Positions 7,877 through 16,574 of a stretch of DNA of 64,000 bases are shown one piece after another. The DNA comes from an uncultured bacterium (GTDB lineage: Bacteria; Verrucomicrobiota; Lentisphaeria; Victivallales; UBA1829). The DNA is taken from positions 1-64,000 of the forward strand of contig URKJ01000023.1 in the NCBI GenBank assembly GCA_900548385.1, written 5' to 3'. Position numbers and translations under genes: made by a program. The notes under the pieces were generated by a model. The model ran no database searches, was not told where the DNA came from, and was given only the letters and a program-made list of their open reading frames with translations. Each line of letters starts with the position of its first letter. Position 1 is the stretch's first letter.

Positions 7877-8863
7877 TCAGGAGTTCCGTTCACTGATTTT
7901 CCTTCCTGCCTCCGCAACTTTCCGACGCAGCTCCGGGGGATAGAGAACTTCAATATGCCCGGCTTCCCCCAGTATCCAGCGGATTACTTCATGTTCAAAC
8001 GCCGGGCGCAGGGTAACGATCAGCGAACCGTCGTCCTGACGCTCGATCTTGAATTTTTTCACTTTCTGATGTTCGTAAAGATAAAAGGCAATGGAGGCGT
8101 CGCAATGAAGCCGGATGCCGTCGATTTTCGGATATTCAAACAGACCGTTGCGTCTGGTCGCATCCAACAGTTTCTTGTCTGTTTCAAACGTATCAATACC
8201 AAATGCGACCGAGGTTATTCGCTGGATCGCATAGGTCTTGATGTTTTTCGTTCCGTATTCGTATCCCTTGATGTACCAGATCCCGTGATGAAACGCAATG
8301 ATGTGCGGCTCGAACTTGCGCTCCTGTTCCCCGCCATTCGGTTTTCTGTAGGTCAGCGCCAATACCTGATGACGCCGCCAGCCTTCAAAAATATCCTTGA
8401 AGATCATCGGTTCGACCGCCGCTTTAATTCCGGTCGCACAGAGCAGCGATTCAATCATCGCCTCGTCGAAAAATTCCGAGCTGTTGCCGGTCAACGCCTT
8501 TTCGACCGCCGTATTGACATCGCTCCTAATCGGTTCGGGAAGAAGATCGGAAGCCAGCCGGGTCCCCAGCAGCGTCATGCTCAGGAGCTCGTCTCCCATG
8601 ATCGGACATTGGAACTCCCAATCGCGGTTTTTGAGGTAATAGCCGCGACGAACCGCATCGTAGGCGATGGGGGCATGATATTCCTTCTGGAGAACCTCAA
8701 TATCCCGCAACACGGTTCGGGAGCTGCACGCACAGACCATATTTTCATTGATATCCGTTTCACGCAGCAGTCTGGCAAAACTGCCCGCATTGGGATAATT
8801 GTTCTTTTTCATCTCCGCGACGAACTTCATCAGACGCAGCGCTTGACGGCCTTGAACACTCAT
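7877..8863 (-). CDS. WYL-domain transcriptional regulator
   Basis: A 328-aa DNA-binding regulator. The first 90 residues form a winged-helix-like part (ACSSRTVLRDIEVLQKEYHAPIAYDAVRRGYYL is the typical DeoR/WYL arrangement). A WYL domain lies at about residues 165-240, with LTYRKPNGGEQERKFEPHIIAFHHGIWYIKGYE, the pattern where WYL normally binds a ligand or nucleic acid. A WCX-like C-terminal extension follows. WYL proteins include BrxR and CapW, which repress defence loci, and PafBC and DriD, which activate DNA-damage genes. It is flanked on both sides by copies of the same inverted repeat (sites A and B), so it is the best candidate for the protein binding them. Start: ATG with agaaagga upstream. 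Confidence 0.93.
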   Translation of the reverse strand: MSVQGRQALRLMKFVAEMKKNNYPNAGSFARLLRETDINENMVCACSSRTVLRDIEVLQKEYHAPIAYDAVRRGYYLKNRDWEFQCPIMGDELLSMTLLGTRLASDLLPEPIRSDVNTAVEKALTGNSSEFFDEAMIESLLCATGIKAAVEPMIFKDIFEGWRRHQVLALTYRKPNGGEQERKFEPHIIAFHHGIWYIKGYEYGTKNIKTYAIQRITSVAFGIDTFETDKKLLDATRRNGLFEYPKIDGIRLHCDASIAFYLYEHQKVKKFKIERQDDGSLIVTLRPAFEHEVIRWILGEAGHIEVLYPPELRRKVAEAGRKISERNS

Positions 8864-8982
8864 AACTGCAATCCTTTCTGTTGTGGTAAGACATTTTTGT
8901 TATCATGCAATATACCGTTTTATAAGCACGAATGCAACGTGAAATTAAAAATAAGGAAAATTATTTTTCATCCGGGACCTGG

Positions 8983-9023
8983 TATGACATTTCGTGTCAT
9001 AGTCGGCGTGGTACAGGTATACT
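8983..9023 (+). promoter_or_regulatory. Regulatory site B (WYL-box) with promoter
   Basis: TGACATTTCGTGTCA at 8985-8999, a perfect inverted repeat. A -10-like TATACT lies at 9018-9023; at the 12-nt position used by the other sites there is TACAGG. It sits between the divergent WYL gene and the 153-aa gene and could serve both. Confidence 0.75.
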
Positions 9024-9075
9024 GCTGATAGGGCAAATGAATATTTAACAGAAACAAAAAGACAAGGAGGAAATC

Positions 9076-9537
9076 ATGTTGTCTGTTCCTGACCAGGATT
9101 TGAGTAATTTTCTGGAAAAATTAACTGAAGAAGAACGCAATGAAATGCAGGAGGCATTCGATCACTTTCACAAGTCGAAAGAATGGAATATGATCTGCAT
9201 AATTTATGAAGCAGGTGATTGCCTCGATATTGTTATCCGGGATGAGGAAGACATCGATTACCGTTGTCTCTATGGCCATGGCTGGAAGAAATCGTATTTG
9301 ACACCGGAACAATTGAAATTCGTCCAGGAAAAACAGCAGGAACTGGAACAAGAGAAAAAAGAAGTGTTACTTGCAGAACAATCGAAGAAAACTTACAAAT
9401 GGGGTATTATCTGTCGAGATCCACTAATGGGGATATGCAAGGATGGAATAATCACAGCCCACTCACCGGAAGAAGCGGAACGCATATTGCGGTTGGGGGA
9501 GAACAACTGGAATACGGGGATCACTGTTTTTTATTGA
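9076..9537 (+). CDS. Uncharacterised 153-aa protein under site B
   Basis: Not recognised. It is a small acidic protein without signal peptide or membrane segment. An N-terminal helical stretch (LSNFLEKLTEEERNEMQEAFDHFH) is followed by a beta-rich middle. A Glu/Lys-rich helix comes next (about residues 75-100). The end, KWGIICRDPLMGICKDGIITAHSPEEAERILR, resembles a compact alpha/beta module. A strong ribosome binding site (aaggagg) precedes the ATG, and regulatory site B lies about 80 nt upstream. It stands alone before site C and is probably part of the co-regulated set. Confidence 0.75.
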   Translation: MLSVPDQDLSNFLEKLTEEERNEMQEAFDHFHKSKEWNMICIIYEAGDCLDIVIRDEEDIDYRCLYGHGWKKSYLTPEQLKFVQEKQQELEQEKKEVLLAEQSKKTYKWGIICRDPLMGICKDGIITAHSPEEAERILRLGENNWNTGITVFY

Positions 9538-9560
9538 AAATGTGGCAGCAGCATTGCAGC

Positions 9561-9595
9561 CATGACATTTCGTGTCATAGGCAGACTGCTATGTT
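9561..9595 (+). promoter_or_regulatory. Regulatory site C (WYL-box) with promoter
   Basis: TGACATTTCGTGTCA at 9563-9577, 12 nt, then TATGTT at 9590-9595. The 15-mer is identical to site B. It is 69 nt upstream of the ankyrin/DUF932-like gene. Confidence 0.78.
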
Positions 9596-9646
9596 GTATG
9601 TAAAAGGGATCTCTCACAGAAACGAATTGCCGAAAGAGGTGAAATC

Positions 9647-11137
9647 ATGCCGTTGAAAAAAGCTGTCAAAGAAAATCGTTATGAAGTTGCGGAATTCCTG
9701 ATCGGAAGCGGAATGCGTCCGGATTCCCGAAAAGACATGGACCTTATCTATGCGGCATTGGAACACCAATCCATGCCCATGCTCCGGCTGCTCCTGCCAT
9801 TCTTCGAGCTCAATGAGCCAGAAGAGGATGGACGGACTCCGCTGTTTTATCCGCGACTAACCCGAGAGGCTGCAGAATGTCTGATTCAAGCCGGCGCGAA
9901 GCCGGACTTCGCCGATCCAGATGGTGTATTGCCTTACCAGGTGACAACAGATCCGGAAACAACTCAATATCTGAAAGAGCTGTATTTTGAACTTCATCCG
10001 GTCATAGAAAATCCACCAGCTGAAATTGAGGAGCAAACCTCTCTGGATTGGTCGAAGCGGTTCACGACTGCCCGTGTATCCATTGCAGACCTCATGCCTG
10101 TGGAGTGCGATCAGGCGACCGGCGAATTCAAAATTCAGTATGAGGATCGTTCTTACAACACCTCAGATCGTTTTATCACCAGTTTTGCCAGAAAATTGAA
10201 ATTTTCCAGCAACATTTTCAATTATTTCTCCGCCGAGGAAGTGTTTGACCGGGTACAGCAGCGCAATCCGGATGTTGCGTTCAGAGTGACCTTCGATCAG
10301 CAGAAAAACGAAATTCTGGGCATCGTGGATGAAAACAAAAAAATATTGCCCGCGGATGTCGCCTGCAATATTTTTTCTGCCGATCCCCGTATTCAGAAGA
10401 TCGAATATGCCAACGGTGTATGGAAAGCTGAATTTCAATTGGACAAGTCCTTTACGGTAAAGAACGACAGTGAATACCTCCGGAAGATATGGGTCCATTA
10501 TCCTGTGGACGGCGTCAACATGCCGTGTGTTTATCTTTCGGTTCTCCGACAGATCTGTACCAACGGTGCAACCGCACTGGTTCCCGGTTTCCGGACCGAC
10601 ATCGAAATCAACGATGAATCGGGAACGCATCTTTCCCGTCTGCTGCGCTCTTACAACAACGAAAACGGATTCATTGCATTGGAAAGCCGTCTTCAAGCCG
10701 CGCAGGACACAATCGCCTCCGTCAATGAGGTTCTGACTATCGAAAATCTGCTTGCCACACAGATTGCCGACCAGTCGGCTTCTTCCTCGCTCCGAACCCG
10801 GCTTGAGGAAATGGCCGGTGACCCGTGTTCCTGCTATGAAATTTCTTCCCTGACCAACATTGCTCCCAAAAGACGTGCACTTCTGCCGGTCAATTGCTCT
10901 GTAAACGATCTCTTCAACTTTTGTTCCGAACTGACCAGTCATCACGACAATATCGTATCCAATGCCGACGCTTTCAATGCCACGCTGGGCCGTATGCTGT
11001 CGCAGGAATTCGATCTGGAGGAAATGTATCACAACCGGACCCCGGCGAAGGCGTTTCATCTGAACGATATGACCATTACAGAAAATATCTCTCAGGAAAG
11101 CGCCGCAAGGCGAAATAACACGGTGCTTCAAGCATGA
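9647..11137 (+). CDS. Ankyrin-repeat protein with DUF932-like domain
   Basis: A 496-aa cytoplasmic protein. Residues 1-110 contain about three degenerate ankyrin repeats (AVKENRYEVAEFLIGSGMRPD, GRTPLFYPRLTREAAECLIQAGAKPDFADPDG). Residues 140-480 resemble the phage/plasmid-like DUF932 family. They include a SDRFITSFARKL-type entry, a beta-rich middle, and the characteristic LSVLRQICTNGA motif. A helical tail with ELTSHHDNIVSN follows. DUF932 proteins occur on phages, plasmids and integrative elements, and their activity is unknown. It is the first gene of a three-gene coupled operon: its stop overlaps the helicase start by 4 nt. It is driven by site C. Confidence 0.8.
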   Translation: MPLKKAVKENRYEVAEFLIGSGMRPDSRKDMDLIYAALEHQSMPMLRLLLPFFELNEPEEDGRTPLFYPRLTREAAECLIQAGAKPDFADPDGVLPYQVTTDPETTQYLKELYFELHPVIENPPAEIEEQTSLDWSKRFTTARVSIADLMPVECDQATGEFKIQYEDRSYNTSDRFITSFARKLKFSSNIFNYFSAEEVFDRVQQRNPDVAFRVTFDQQKNEILGIVDENKKILPADVACNIFSADPRIQKIEYANGVWKAEFQLDKSFTVKNDSEYLRKIWVHYPVDGVNMPCVYLSVLRQICTNGATALVPGFRTDIEINDESGTHLSRLLRSYNNENGFIALESRLQAAQDTIASVNEVLTIENLLATQIADQSASSSLRTRLEEMAGDPCSCYEISSLTNIAPKRRALLPVNCSVNDLFNFCSELTSHHDNIVSNADAFNATLGRMLSQEFDLEEMYHNRTPAKAFHLNDMTITENISQESAARRNNTVLQA

Positions 11138-12273
11138 GAAAATTTATTTTTGAAATACGTCCCTACCAGACGGAAGCGGTCGCACAGGTCCTGACGGAAT
11201 TTGAAAACGGTCGGGATTCCGTTTTGCTGGAATCTCCGGTCGGTTCCGGAAAAACGGTCATGGGGCTCCTGATCATCCAAAAGCTTCAGGCTCAGGCAAA
11301 CGGCAGACTGCGTGTAAACTGGGTGGCGTCAAGACGGCATATTCTGGAACAGACACAAGACTTGAACGACAGTTTTTTTCATTGCGACATCAACATGGTT
11401 TCCGTATTTGCCGCCAATCCGCCGAAAGCGGATCTTGTGGTGCTTGACGAGGCTCATCACGAAGCGACGCAGAGCTGTCTTGACATGTATGAAAAGACCG
11501 GCAACTCCCTGATTCTCGGATTATCCGCAACGCCCATGCGGACCGACCGGATGCGTCTTTCCTTTCAGACCTCTGTCCGCTGCTGCGGAATTCAGCAGCT
11601 GATCAATATGGGAATTCTTTCGCTGTATCACTCTTATAAACTGCCGGAATGGAATGCCGGTCTGATGGCAAAAATCTTCTGCGAAACACCGGAACGGTGG
11701 GGCAAAACCCTGGTATTCTTTCAGACAATACGGGAGTGCCAGGCGTTCAAGCGTATTCTGGCGGAACACGACATATGCTGTGAGGTTGTCACTGCCAGCA
11801 GCAACCGGGATTCTCAGCTGGATGCTTTTATTGCGGGCGATGTGCAGGTCGTGGCAAATGTTTCCGTACTGTGTGAAGGATTTGATCTTCCGGAACTGCA
11901 AAGCGTCTTTCTGCGCGACGCCTCGCGTCTCCCGACAATCCAGATGGCGGGGCGCGGTCTGCGCCGGGCGAAAGGAAAAACTCATTGCAATTTGATACAA
12001 AGCTCCACTTCTCCATATCAGGTGGAGCGGATCGCTGTTCCGGACGAAGGGTTCCGCTACATGAATAACAAATGGCTCAGCTGTTCCGGCAATACGCAGA
12101 TCATTCTGGATACGCTGGAAGACAGTATGAGACTTTTGGAGAAACGAAAGGTTCGTCTGCCCCGCTATCTCTCCAGTGGACGACATGTCAAGGAGGTCTC
12201 CCTGCAACAGAGAGAAACGCGGTTTCCCAAATGGTCGCTTTCGCAACTTTTCAACGTTACGGGTGAGATATGA
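11134..12273 (+). CDS. SF2 DEAH-box helicase, compact
   Basis: A 379-aa superfamily 2 ATPase of the RAD25/UvrB-like or restriction-helicase type. Motif I is SPVGSGKTV (about residue 33), motif II DEAH (about 104), motif III SAT (about 130). The second RecA domain has QVVANVSVLCEGFDLPEL and motif VI QMAGRGLRRAKGK (about 269). It is shorter than most relatives, with no extra nuclease or specificity domain, so partners may supply specificity. It overlaps the upstream ankyrin/DUF932-like gene (ATGA) and the downstream gene (ATGA), which implies coupled translation in fixed stoichiometry. Confidence 0.92.
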   Translation: MRKFIFEIRPYQTEAVAQVLTEFENGRDSVLLESPVGSGKTVMGLLIIQKLQAQANGRLRVNWVASRRHILEQTQDLNDSFFHCDINMVSVFAANPPKADLVVLDEAHHEATQSCLDMYEKTGNSLILGLSATPMRTDRMRLSFQTSVRCCGIQQLINMGILSLYHSYKLPEWNAGLMAKIFCETPERWGKTLVFFQTIRECQAFKRILAEHDICCEVVTASSNRDSQLDAFIAGDVQVVANVSVLCEGFDLPELQSVFLRDASRLPTIQMAGRGLRRAKGKTHCNLIQSSTSPYQVERIAVPDEGFRYMNNKWLSCSGNTQIILDTLEDSMRLLEKRKVRLPRYLSSGRHVKEVSLQQRETRFPKWSLSQLFNVTGEI

Positions 12274-12962
12274 AAGAATCAGAAATCGTAGAACGGACAA
12301 AAAAACTTGCCGTATTGTTCGCGGATATTCCCGATGATGTCCTGATGCGATTCGTCAATCGCAATCGTCTGATATGCACACATTTCGAGCGCAATGCCAT
12401 CCTGCGGGCTTTGGCTGAAAAAAACGGAACCGGACGGGAATCGCTGAAGATATTTTTGTGTAAATCCGTTCCGGAAATTCTGAGAAGAAAACCGAAAGGA
12501 GGGGGATATTGCAGCCACAGCTACGATTTGGGATCTCGCTATGAAAAGCATATTTCCTGTAACAATTCCTGCAAATTCAACCCGCCGCTGCCGTGCGAAA
12601 ATCCTCTTTATGATAACGAATATGTGGAAAATGCACAGGAAGTGGCTCGCCGAGACCGTAAATTATTGGTAAAGCTTCAGCAAAGTGATGAAATCTCTGT
12701 TCGTCGGGAGCTTCTGAATGAAGCGGAGTTCAACACCGCCAATGCGGATTCGGCCGCAGTCCGTGCTGAAGCCGCTTTCCGCGATGGCATTGTACGGGCG
12801 AAACTTGCGGAACTGGAACACCATGTGAAAGAGCAGATGGCGGCTTTGCGCCGCGAAAACCGGGAGTATTTGGATAAACTCCGACAGGAAATGCTCCGGC
12901 AATGCGGAGAGCAGATGACCGAAAACTCCAAAAAAACAGGCGAATTAGCGTGCTCCACTTGA
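12270..12962 (+). CDS. Uncharacterised Cys-containing coiled-coil protein
   Basis: A 230-aa protein, not recognised. The N-terminal 75 residues are helical and basic. A central Cys-rich patch (GYCSHSYDLGSRYEKHISCNNSCKF to PLPCEN, about residues 85-115) could bind a metal. The C-terminal 110 residues form a long charged helix, likely a coiled coil. It is translationally coupled to the helicase by a 4-nt overlap and is the last gene of the site-C operon. Regulatory site D starts directly after its stop. A role as a helicase partner is inferred only from coupling. Confidence 0.75.
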   Translation: MKESEIVERTKKLAVLFADIPDDVLMRFVNRNRLICTHFERNAILRALAEKNGTGRESLKIFLCKSVPEILRRKPKGGGYCSHSYDLGSRYEKHISCNNSCKFNPPLPCENPLYDNEYVENAQEVARRDRKLLVKLQQSDEISVRRELLNEAEFNTANADSAAVRAEAAFRDGIVRAKLAELEHHVKEQMAALRRENREYLDKLRQEMLRQCGEQMTENSKKTGELACST

Positions 12963-12963
12963 G

Positions 12964-12998
12964 TATGACATTTCATGGCATAGGTGGTGTGGTATAAT
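12964..12998 (+). promoter_or_regulatory. Regulatory site D (WYL-box) with promoter
   Basis: TGACATTTCATGGCA at 12966-12980, 12 nt, consensus TATAAT at 12993-12998. One half-site has TGGCA instead of TGTCA. It drives the double-GTPase gene 28 nt further on. Confidence 0.8.
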
Positions 12999-13025
12999 AA
13001 ACGGCAAAAGGAGATTTCAGACGAT

Positions 13026-15500
13026 ATGAACAACCGGATTTCGGAACTGTATCAAGCCATGCTGGTCGAACTGCATAGCCGTCTTGAAGATGCAGACCGG
13101 ATTTTCATCCGTATGTCGGAACTGCTGCTTGGAATGATGTCGGCGGAAACGCTGTCCGAAACGCAAAAGTCCGAGCTTCGGGAGCTGGATCGCCAGCACA
13201 GGGAATTGCTGGCGGAAGTCGTAACGGGGTTGAGCCGGGTATATTCCGGACGGATTGAGCTTTTTCCTCCGGCGAAGGACGGTTTCATCGAAAATCTGGA
13301 ACAGCGCAATGCTCAAAGTGAGGAACTGGAACGAATCGTCAACCGTCTGCTGGAAGAAAGCGGTTGCAAGATCGATAACAGATCGGCGAAAGCCGGGAAA
13401 ACATGGAGAAAGATGATGGAAAACATTGATTTCAAAGCGGAGTTTGAACGGAACTTCAGCGAAGCGGAACAGCTTTGCAAACGCCCGAACATTCTGGTCG
13501 CCGGTTACACCGGAAGCGGAAAAACGTCTCTGATCCGCACCGTTCTCGGCAGTGAACTTGTCCCGGCGGAAGGGATTCACGGTTCCCGTCCGTGCCGGAT
13601 CGAATTCGACTGTTATGAAAACGGAGAGATTCGCCTGTGGGATTCCCGCGGTCTTGAACTCGGAGAACGGGAGAAAGAATTCCGGGAAAAGCTGAAGGAG
13701 TTCATTGCGGAACGTCAGAATGAATCCAAAGTGGAAGACCATGTTCATTTGGTCTGGTATCTGATTCAGGGAAACGGCGCACGAGTCACCGACTGCGATC
13801 TGGCTCTGATGAAAGAAATTTTCACGTCCGGCAATGTGATCGCCGTTATCAGCAAGCGGGACATCACCAAAACGGAACAGTCCGGGGCAATCCGCAAGAC
13901 GCTGACCGATGCGGGCATTCCCGAAGAGCGTATCGTGGAAGTTTCCGATACGGAAGGCGGAGCGATCGGCTGCCGGGAACTGGTTGCGTTGAGTCGCCGG
14001 ATGCTTCCCGATGCTTATCGCGACGCTTTTCTGGCGGCACAGCAGATCGACCGGGAGGCAAGAGCGCTTCGGATTGCGGAAAAGTCCGACACCGCCCGCG
14101 CGATTGTCAGAGACGCAGCCGTTGAAGCCGGAAAGATTGCGGAAGTTCCGATCTCTCTGTCGGAAAACTGTCTGCTTCTTCCGGTCGGCATTACAATGGC
14201 GGCGAAACTCGCCTCGCTCTATGGATTGCGTGAGCGGCAGATGCACGCCGATGCCGCGGCGTTTGTAAAATCCGTCGTCATGGCAGCGCCGGAGCTGTTC
14301 CCGTGGCGGAAGTCGTCCACCGTCATTGATTCCGCTTCCGCCGGAACGCTGATCGAATCGCTCGGAACGTATCTCCGGAACAGTTTTGAAGCCCATGTGC
14401 TGGCGAAGATCAAGGGAACTCCGCTTCCGCCGCTCGGCTTTGATCTTGAACTTTTCAAACAATTTCACAGAACATACAAAAAAGGAATGAAAATGAAACC
14501 GAATATTCTTGTCTGCGGTAAAACCGGTGTTGGAAAAACGTCTCTGATTCAGGCGGTCACTCATCGCGGCGTAGTGCCGGACAGCGCCATTGGCGACGGC
14601 AAACCGATCACGGTCGGATTTCAGGTCTATGAAACCGAAGCCGCCAATTTCATCGATTCAGAGGGAATGAATCCCGGTCAGCAGACAGTTGACGAATATG
14701 CCGATTTCATTCTGAATGAACTCCTGCAGCGGCTCAATGCCGGCAATCGGGATAAGCTCATTCACAACATCTGGTACTGCATCGACGGCTCCGGAGCACG
14801 GATTCAGGATACGGATGCAAAACTCATCAAGACATTCAGCGACAAGGTGATTCTGGTCGTGACGAAGTGCGAACTCATGCGGAAGGAGCAGGTGGAATCC
14901 GTAATGAACACTCTGCTTGATCTGATCGACCGCGACCGGATCGTGCTGGTCTCCTCCGAAAACCGGACCGGGCTGAAGCAGTTGATCGCCAAAACCGAAA
15001 CGATGAGCGCGGCGGCGATGGGGCGCGCCTCGGAAGAACAGGAAGCCTTCCGCAACCGATGGGACAATTACTACTCCAACATGCGCCGCGCCTGGACGGA
15101 AAGCGTCAGTGGCGAAGCGGACAGTTACATCAACTGGGCGGCGGGCCGCGCGGCGGCGATTGCGCTTGTTCCCCTGCCGCTTGCCGATGTCGGTCCGCTG
15201 ATCGCCAACGAGGTGTACATGCTTTACAAACTTGCGGGCGTTTACGGCATCGCGGCGGACAACACGGTCATCACCATGCTGCTCGGCTGCGCCGGAGGTT
15301 CCATTGCAGGAAAGATCGGAGCCAGTTGTCTGCCATTCCTGAAAGTTCCGATTGCGGCGGCAGTCACCTATGGGGTCGGCAAGGCGGCGAAAGCCTATTT
15401 TGAATCCGATATGACGATGGATGAGGATGAACTTCAGCAGGAGTTCCTTGCTGGTGAACGCGAAGCAAAGAAGAAAGACTGGAAAAATGGAGCTCAGTAA
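13026..15500 (+). CDS. Tandem double-GTPase protein with C-terminal hydrophobic domain
   Basis: An 824-aa protein with two TRAFAC-type (Era/DUF697-like) GTPase domains. Domain 1 has P-loop GYTGSGKTS (about residue 160), G3 DSRGLE and G4-like SKRD. Domain 2 has P-loop GKTGVGKTS (about residue 497), G3 DSEG and G4 TKCE. The N-terminal 130 residues form a helical coiled coil. After each GTPase domain comes a helical region, and the last (about residues 700-790) has hydrophobic helices rich in Gly/Ala that may associate with membrane, as in DUF697 proteins. I chose ATG 13026 because aaggag lies just upstream; a GTG at 12984 lies before the -10 element and is excluded. Confidence 0.88.
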   Translation: MNNRISELYQAMLVELHSRLEDADRIFIRMSELLLGMMSAETLSETQKSELRELDRQHRELLAEVVTGLSRVYSGRIELFPPAKDGFIENLEQRNAQSEELERIVNRLLEESGCKIDNRSAKAGKTWRKMMENIDFKAEFERNFSEAEQLCKRPNILVAGYTGSGKTSLIRTVLGSELVPAEGIHGSRPCRIEFDCYENGEIRLWDSRGLELGEREKEFREKLKEFIAERQNESKVEDHVHLVWYLIQGNGARVTDCDLALMKEIFTSGNVIAVISKRDITKTEQSGAIRKTLTDAGIPEERIVEVSDTEGGAIGCRELVALSRRMLPDAYRDAFLAAQQIDREARALRIAEKSDTARAIVRDAAVEAGKIAEVPISLSENCLLLPVGITMAAKLASLYGLRERQMHADAAAFVKSVVMAAPELFPWRKSSTVIDSASAGTLIESLGTYLRNSFEAHVLAKIKGTPLPPLGFDLELFKQFHRTYKKGMKMKPNILVCGKTGVGKTSLIQAVTHRGVVPDSAIGDGKPITVGFQVYETEAANFIDSEGMNPGQQTVDEYADFILNELLQRLNAGNRDKLIHNIWYCIDGSGARIQDTDAKLIKTFSDKVILVVTKCELMRKEQVESVMNTLLDLIDRDRIVLVSSENRTGLKQLIAKTETMSAAAMGRASEEQEAFRNRWDNYYSNMRRAWTESVSGEADSYINWAAGRAAAIALVPLPLADVGPLIANEVYMLYKLAGVYGIAADNTVITMLLGCAGGSIAGKIGASCLPFLKVPIAAAVTYGVGKAAKAYFESDMTMDEDELQQEFLAGEREAKKKDWKNGAQ

Positions 15501-15597
15501 ATATCAACTGACGAAGTTCAAGAAAAATTCTGGTTTAATATTGACAATTTCTTTTCCTTTTAAGAGAGTAATTATTCCTTAAAGAAGGAAGCATTTT

Positions 15598-15628
15598 CAC
15601 CTTCTGCGGTTGCCTGCCGCAGAAGGTG
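15598..15628 (+). other. 12-bp perfect hairpin in the intercistronic gap
   Basis: CACCTTCTGCGG (15598-15609) pairs with CCGCAGAAGGTG (15617-15628). No T-run follows, so it is not a canonical terminator. It lies in the 153-nt gap between the double-GTPase gene and the 131-aa gene, and may be an RNA processing or stability element. Confidence 0.6.
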
Positions 15629-15653
15629 AGATGAAAAATGAGGAGCTTTTACG

Positions 15654-16049
15654 ATGTGTACAGTGATGGTTTTACCGGAAACGCTTCAGGCCCGAATGAC
15701 TCCGGCGGCGGTCGCCCGGAGGCAGGTTGATGAACTGATCAAACGGGAACAGGATGCCATAACGGAATTCCGGAGGGAGAACCGCGGCGGCAATGCGACG
15801 CTTCCGGTTCCCGCCGGAGATATTTTCGTCTGGTTCGACTGCGCCTGTTATGGCAATGGCGGCAAAGGTTTTTATTATGTGCGGTTTCATTCGGCTGAGT
15901 CATGGTGCTGTACCGCGTATGACAGCCCGGTGCTGATTGTCAAAAAGTCGAAACTGCGTTCCGATCAGGTTGCGTTCATGGAACGCAAATGCCGGGAAAC
16001 GAAAGAGGAAGCGCTGGAAACACCTCGTCAGTCAAAGTTTGATTTTTAA
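15654..16049 (+). CDS. Uncharacterised 131-aa protein
   Basis: Not recognised. It is a soluble protein with a helical N-terminus (TPAAVARRQVDELIKREQDAITEFRREN). A compact beta-rich centre follows (GDIFVWFDCACYGNGGKGFYYVRFHSAESWCCTAYDSPV) with three cysteines, then a helical tail. The ribosome binding site aggag lies 11 nt before the ATG. It follows the double-GTPase gene in the site-D unit. Cys and aromatic density in the centre could suit a small binding domain. Confidence 0.7.
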   Translation: MCTVMVLPETLQARMTPAAVARRQVDELIKREQDAITEFRRENRGGNATLPVPAGDIFVWFDCACYGNGGKGFYYVRFHSAESWCCTAYDSPVLIVKKSKLRSDQVAFMERKCRETKEEALETPRQSKFDF

Positions 16050-16086
16050 CTTCAATAACGAATCAAAAAAGTATGGAAAGAAGAAT

Positions 16087-16569
16087 ATGTCTATTCACAT
16101 CTGGAAAAACAGCAGACATATTGAATGTAGAAAAATCGTGTGCATGGTGCTTGTTCCGATCATTTCCCTCCTGAGCGGAGCAGGCATCAGCCACGTTCTT
16201 TCACGGAATGAATCCGTCGAATCCGCCCTGCAAACCGCCAGGAAGGAATGTGAACGCGAACTGCACGGCAATGCGGATTTTTCGCAGTTGAAACTGAACA
16301 TGTGTTCTTCGTTCCTCCGGCAGCTGGCGGAAATGGAGCTGGCGTGGCAACAGATCGAAGTCGAGAACAGTGCGGATTATGACCGGATGGAAGCCGACTA
16401 CATGAAGTGGCAGGCAGAATGGGAGAAACGGCTCCGGGAAGACCGGCAGCGACCTTCTGAATTTGCTGGCGGCTCCATGGAGATGATGGACTGTGCTCTG
16501 CGGCAATACGAGCTTCTTTGCGAACAGCTGGAAGAGTTGGAATGCAAATGGAAAAATCGGAAAAAATAA
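16087..16569 (+). CDS. LprI/DUF1311-like membrane-anchored protein
   Basis: A 160-aa protein with one N-terminal transmembrane segment (about residues 18-40) and an extracytoplasmic helical domain. That domain carries the lysozyme-inhibitor LprI-type pattern: Q...LNMCSS, then ADYDRMEADY, an AEWEKRLREDR helix, GGSMEMMDCALRQYELL. Conserved Cys and GGS positions fit DUF1311. Members of the family are secreted or anchored and often of unknown role. I chose ATG 16087, since a longer frame from 15937 overlaps the upstream gene and has no ribosome binding site. It is the last gene of the site-D unit. Confidence 0.72.
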   Translation: MSIHIWKNSRHIECRKIVCMVLVPIISLLSGAGISHVLSRNESVESALQTARKECERELHGNADFSQLKLNMCSSFLRQLAEMELAWQQIEVENSADYDRMEADYMKWQAEWEKRLREDRQRPSEFAGGSMEMMDCALRQYELLCEQLEELECKWKNRKK

Positions 16570-16574
16570 TTCGA

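Noticed and set aside
12984..13025. GTG start for the double-GTPase protein
   Set aside because: It precedes the -10 element of promoter D, so it would not be transcribed. ATG 13026 has the ribosome binding site.
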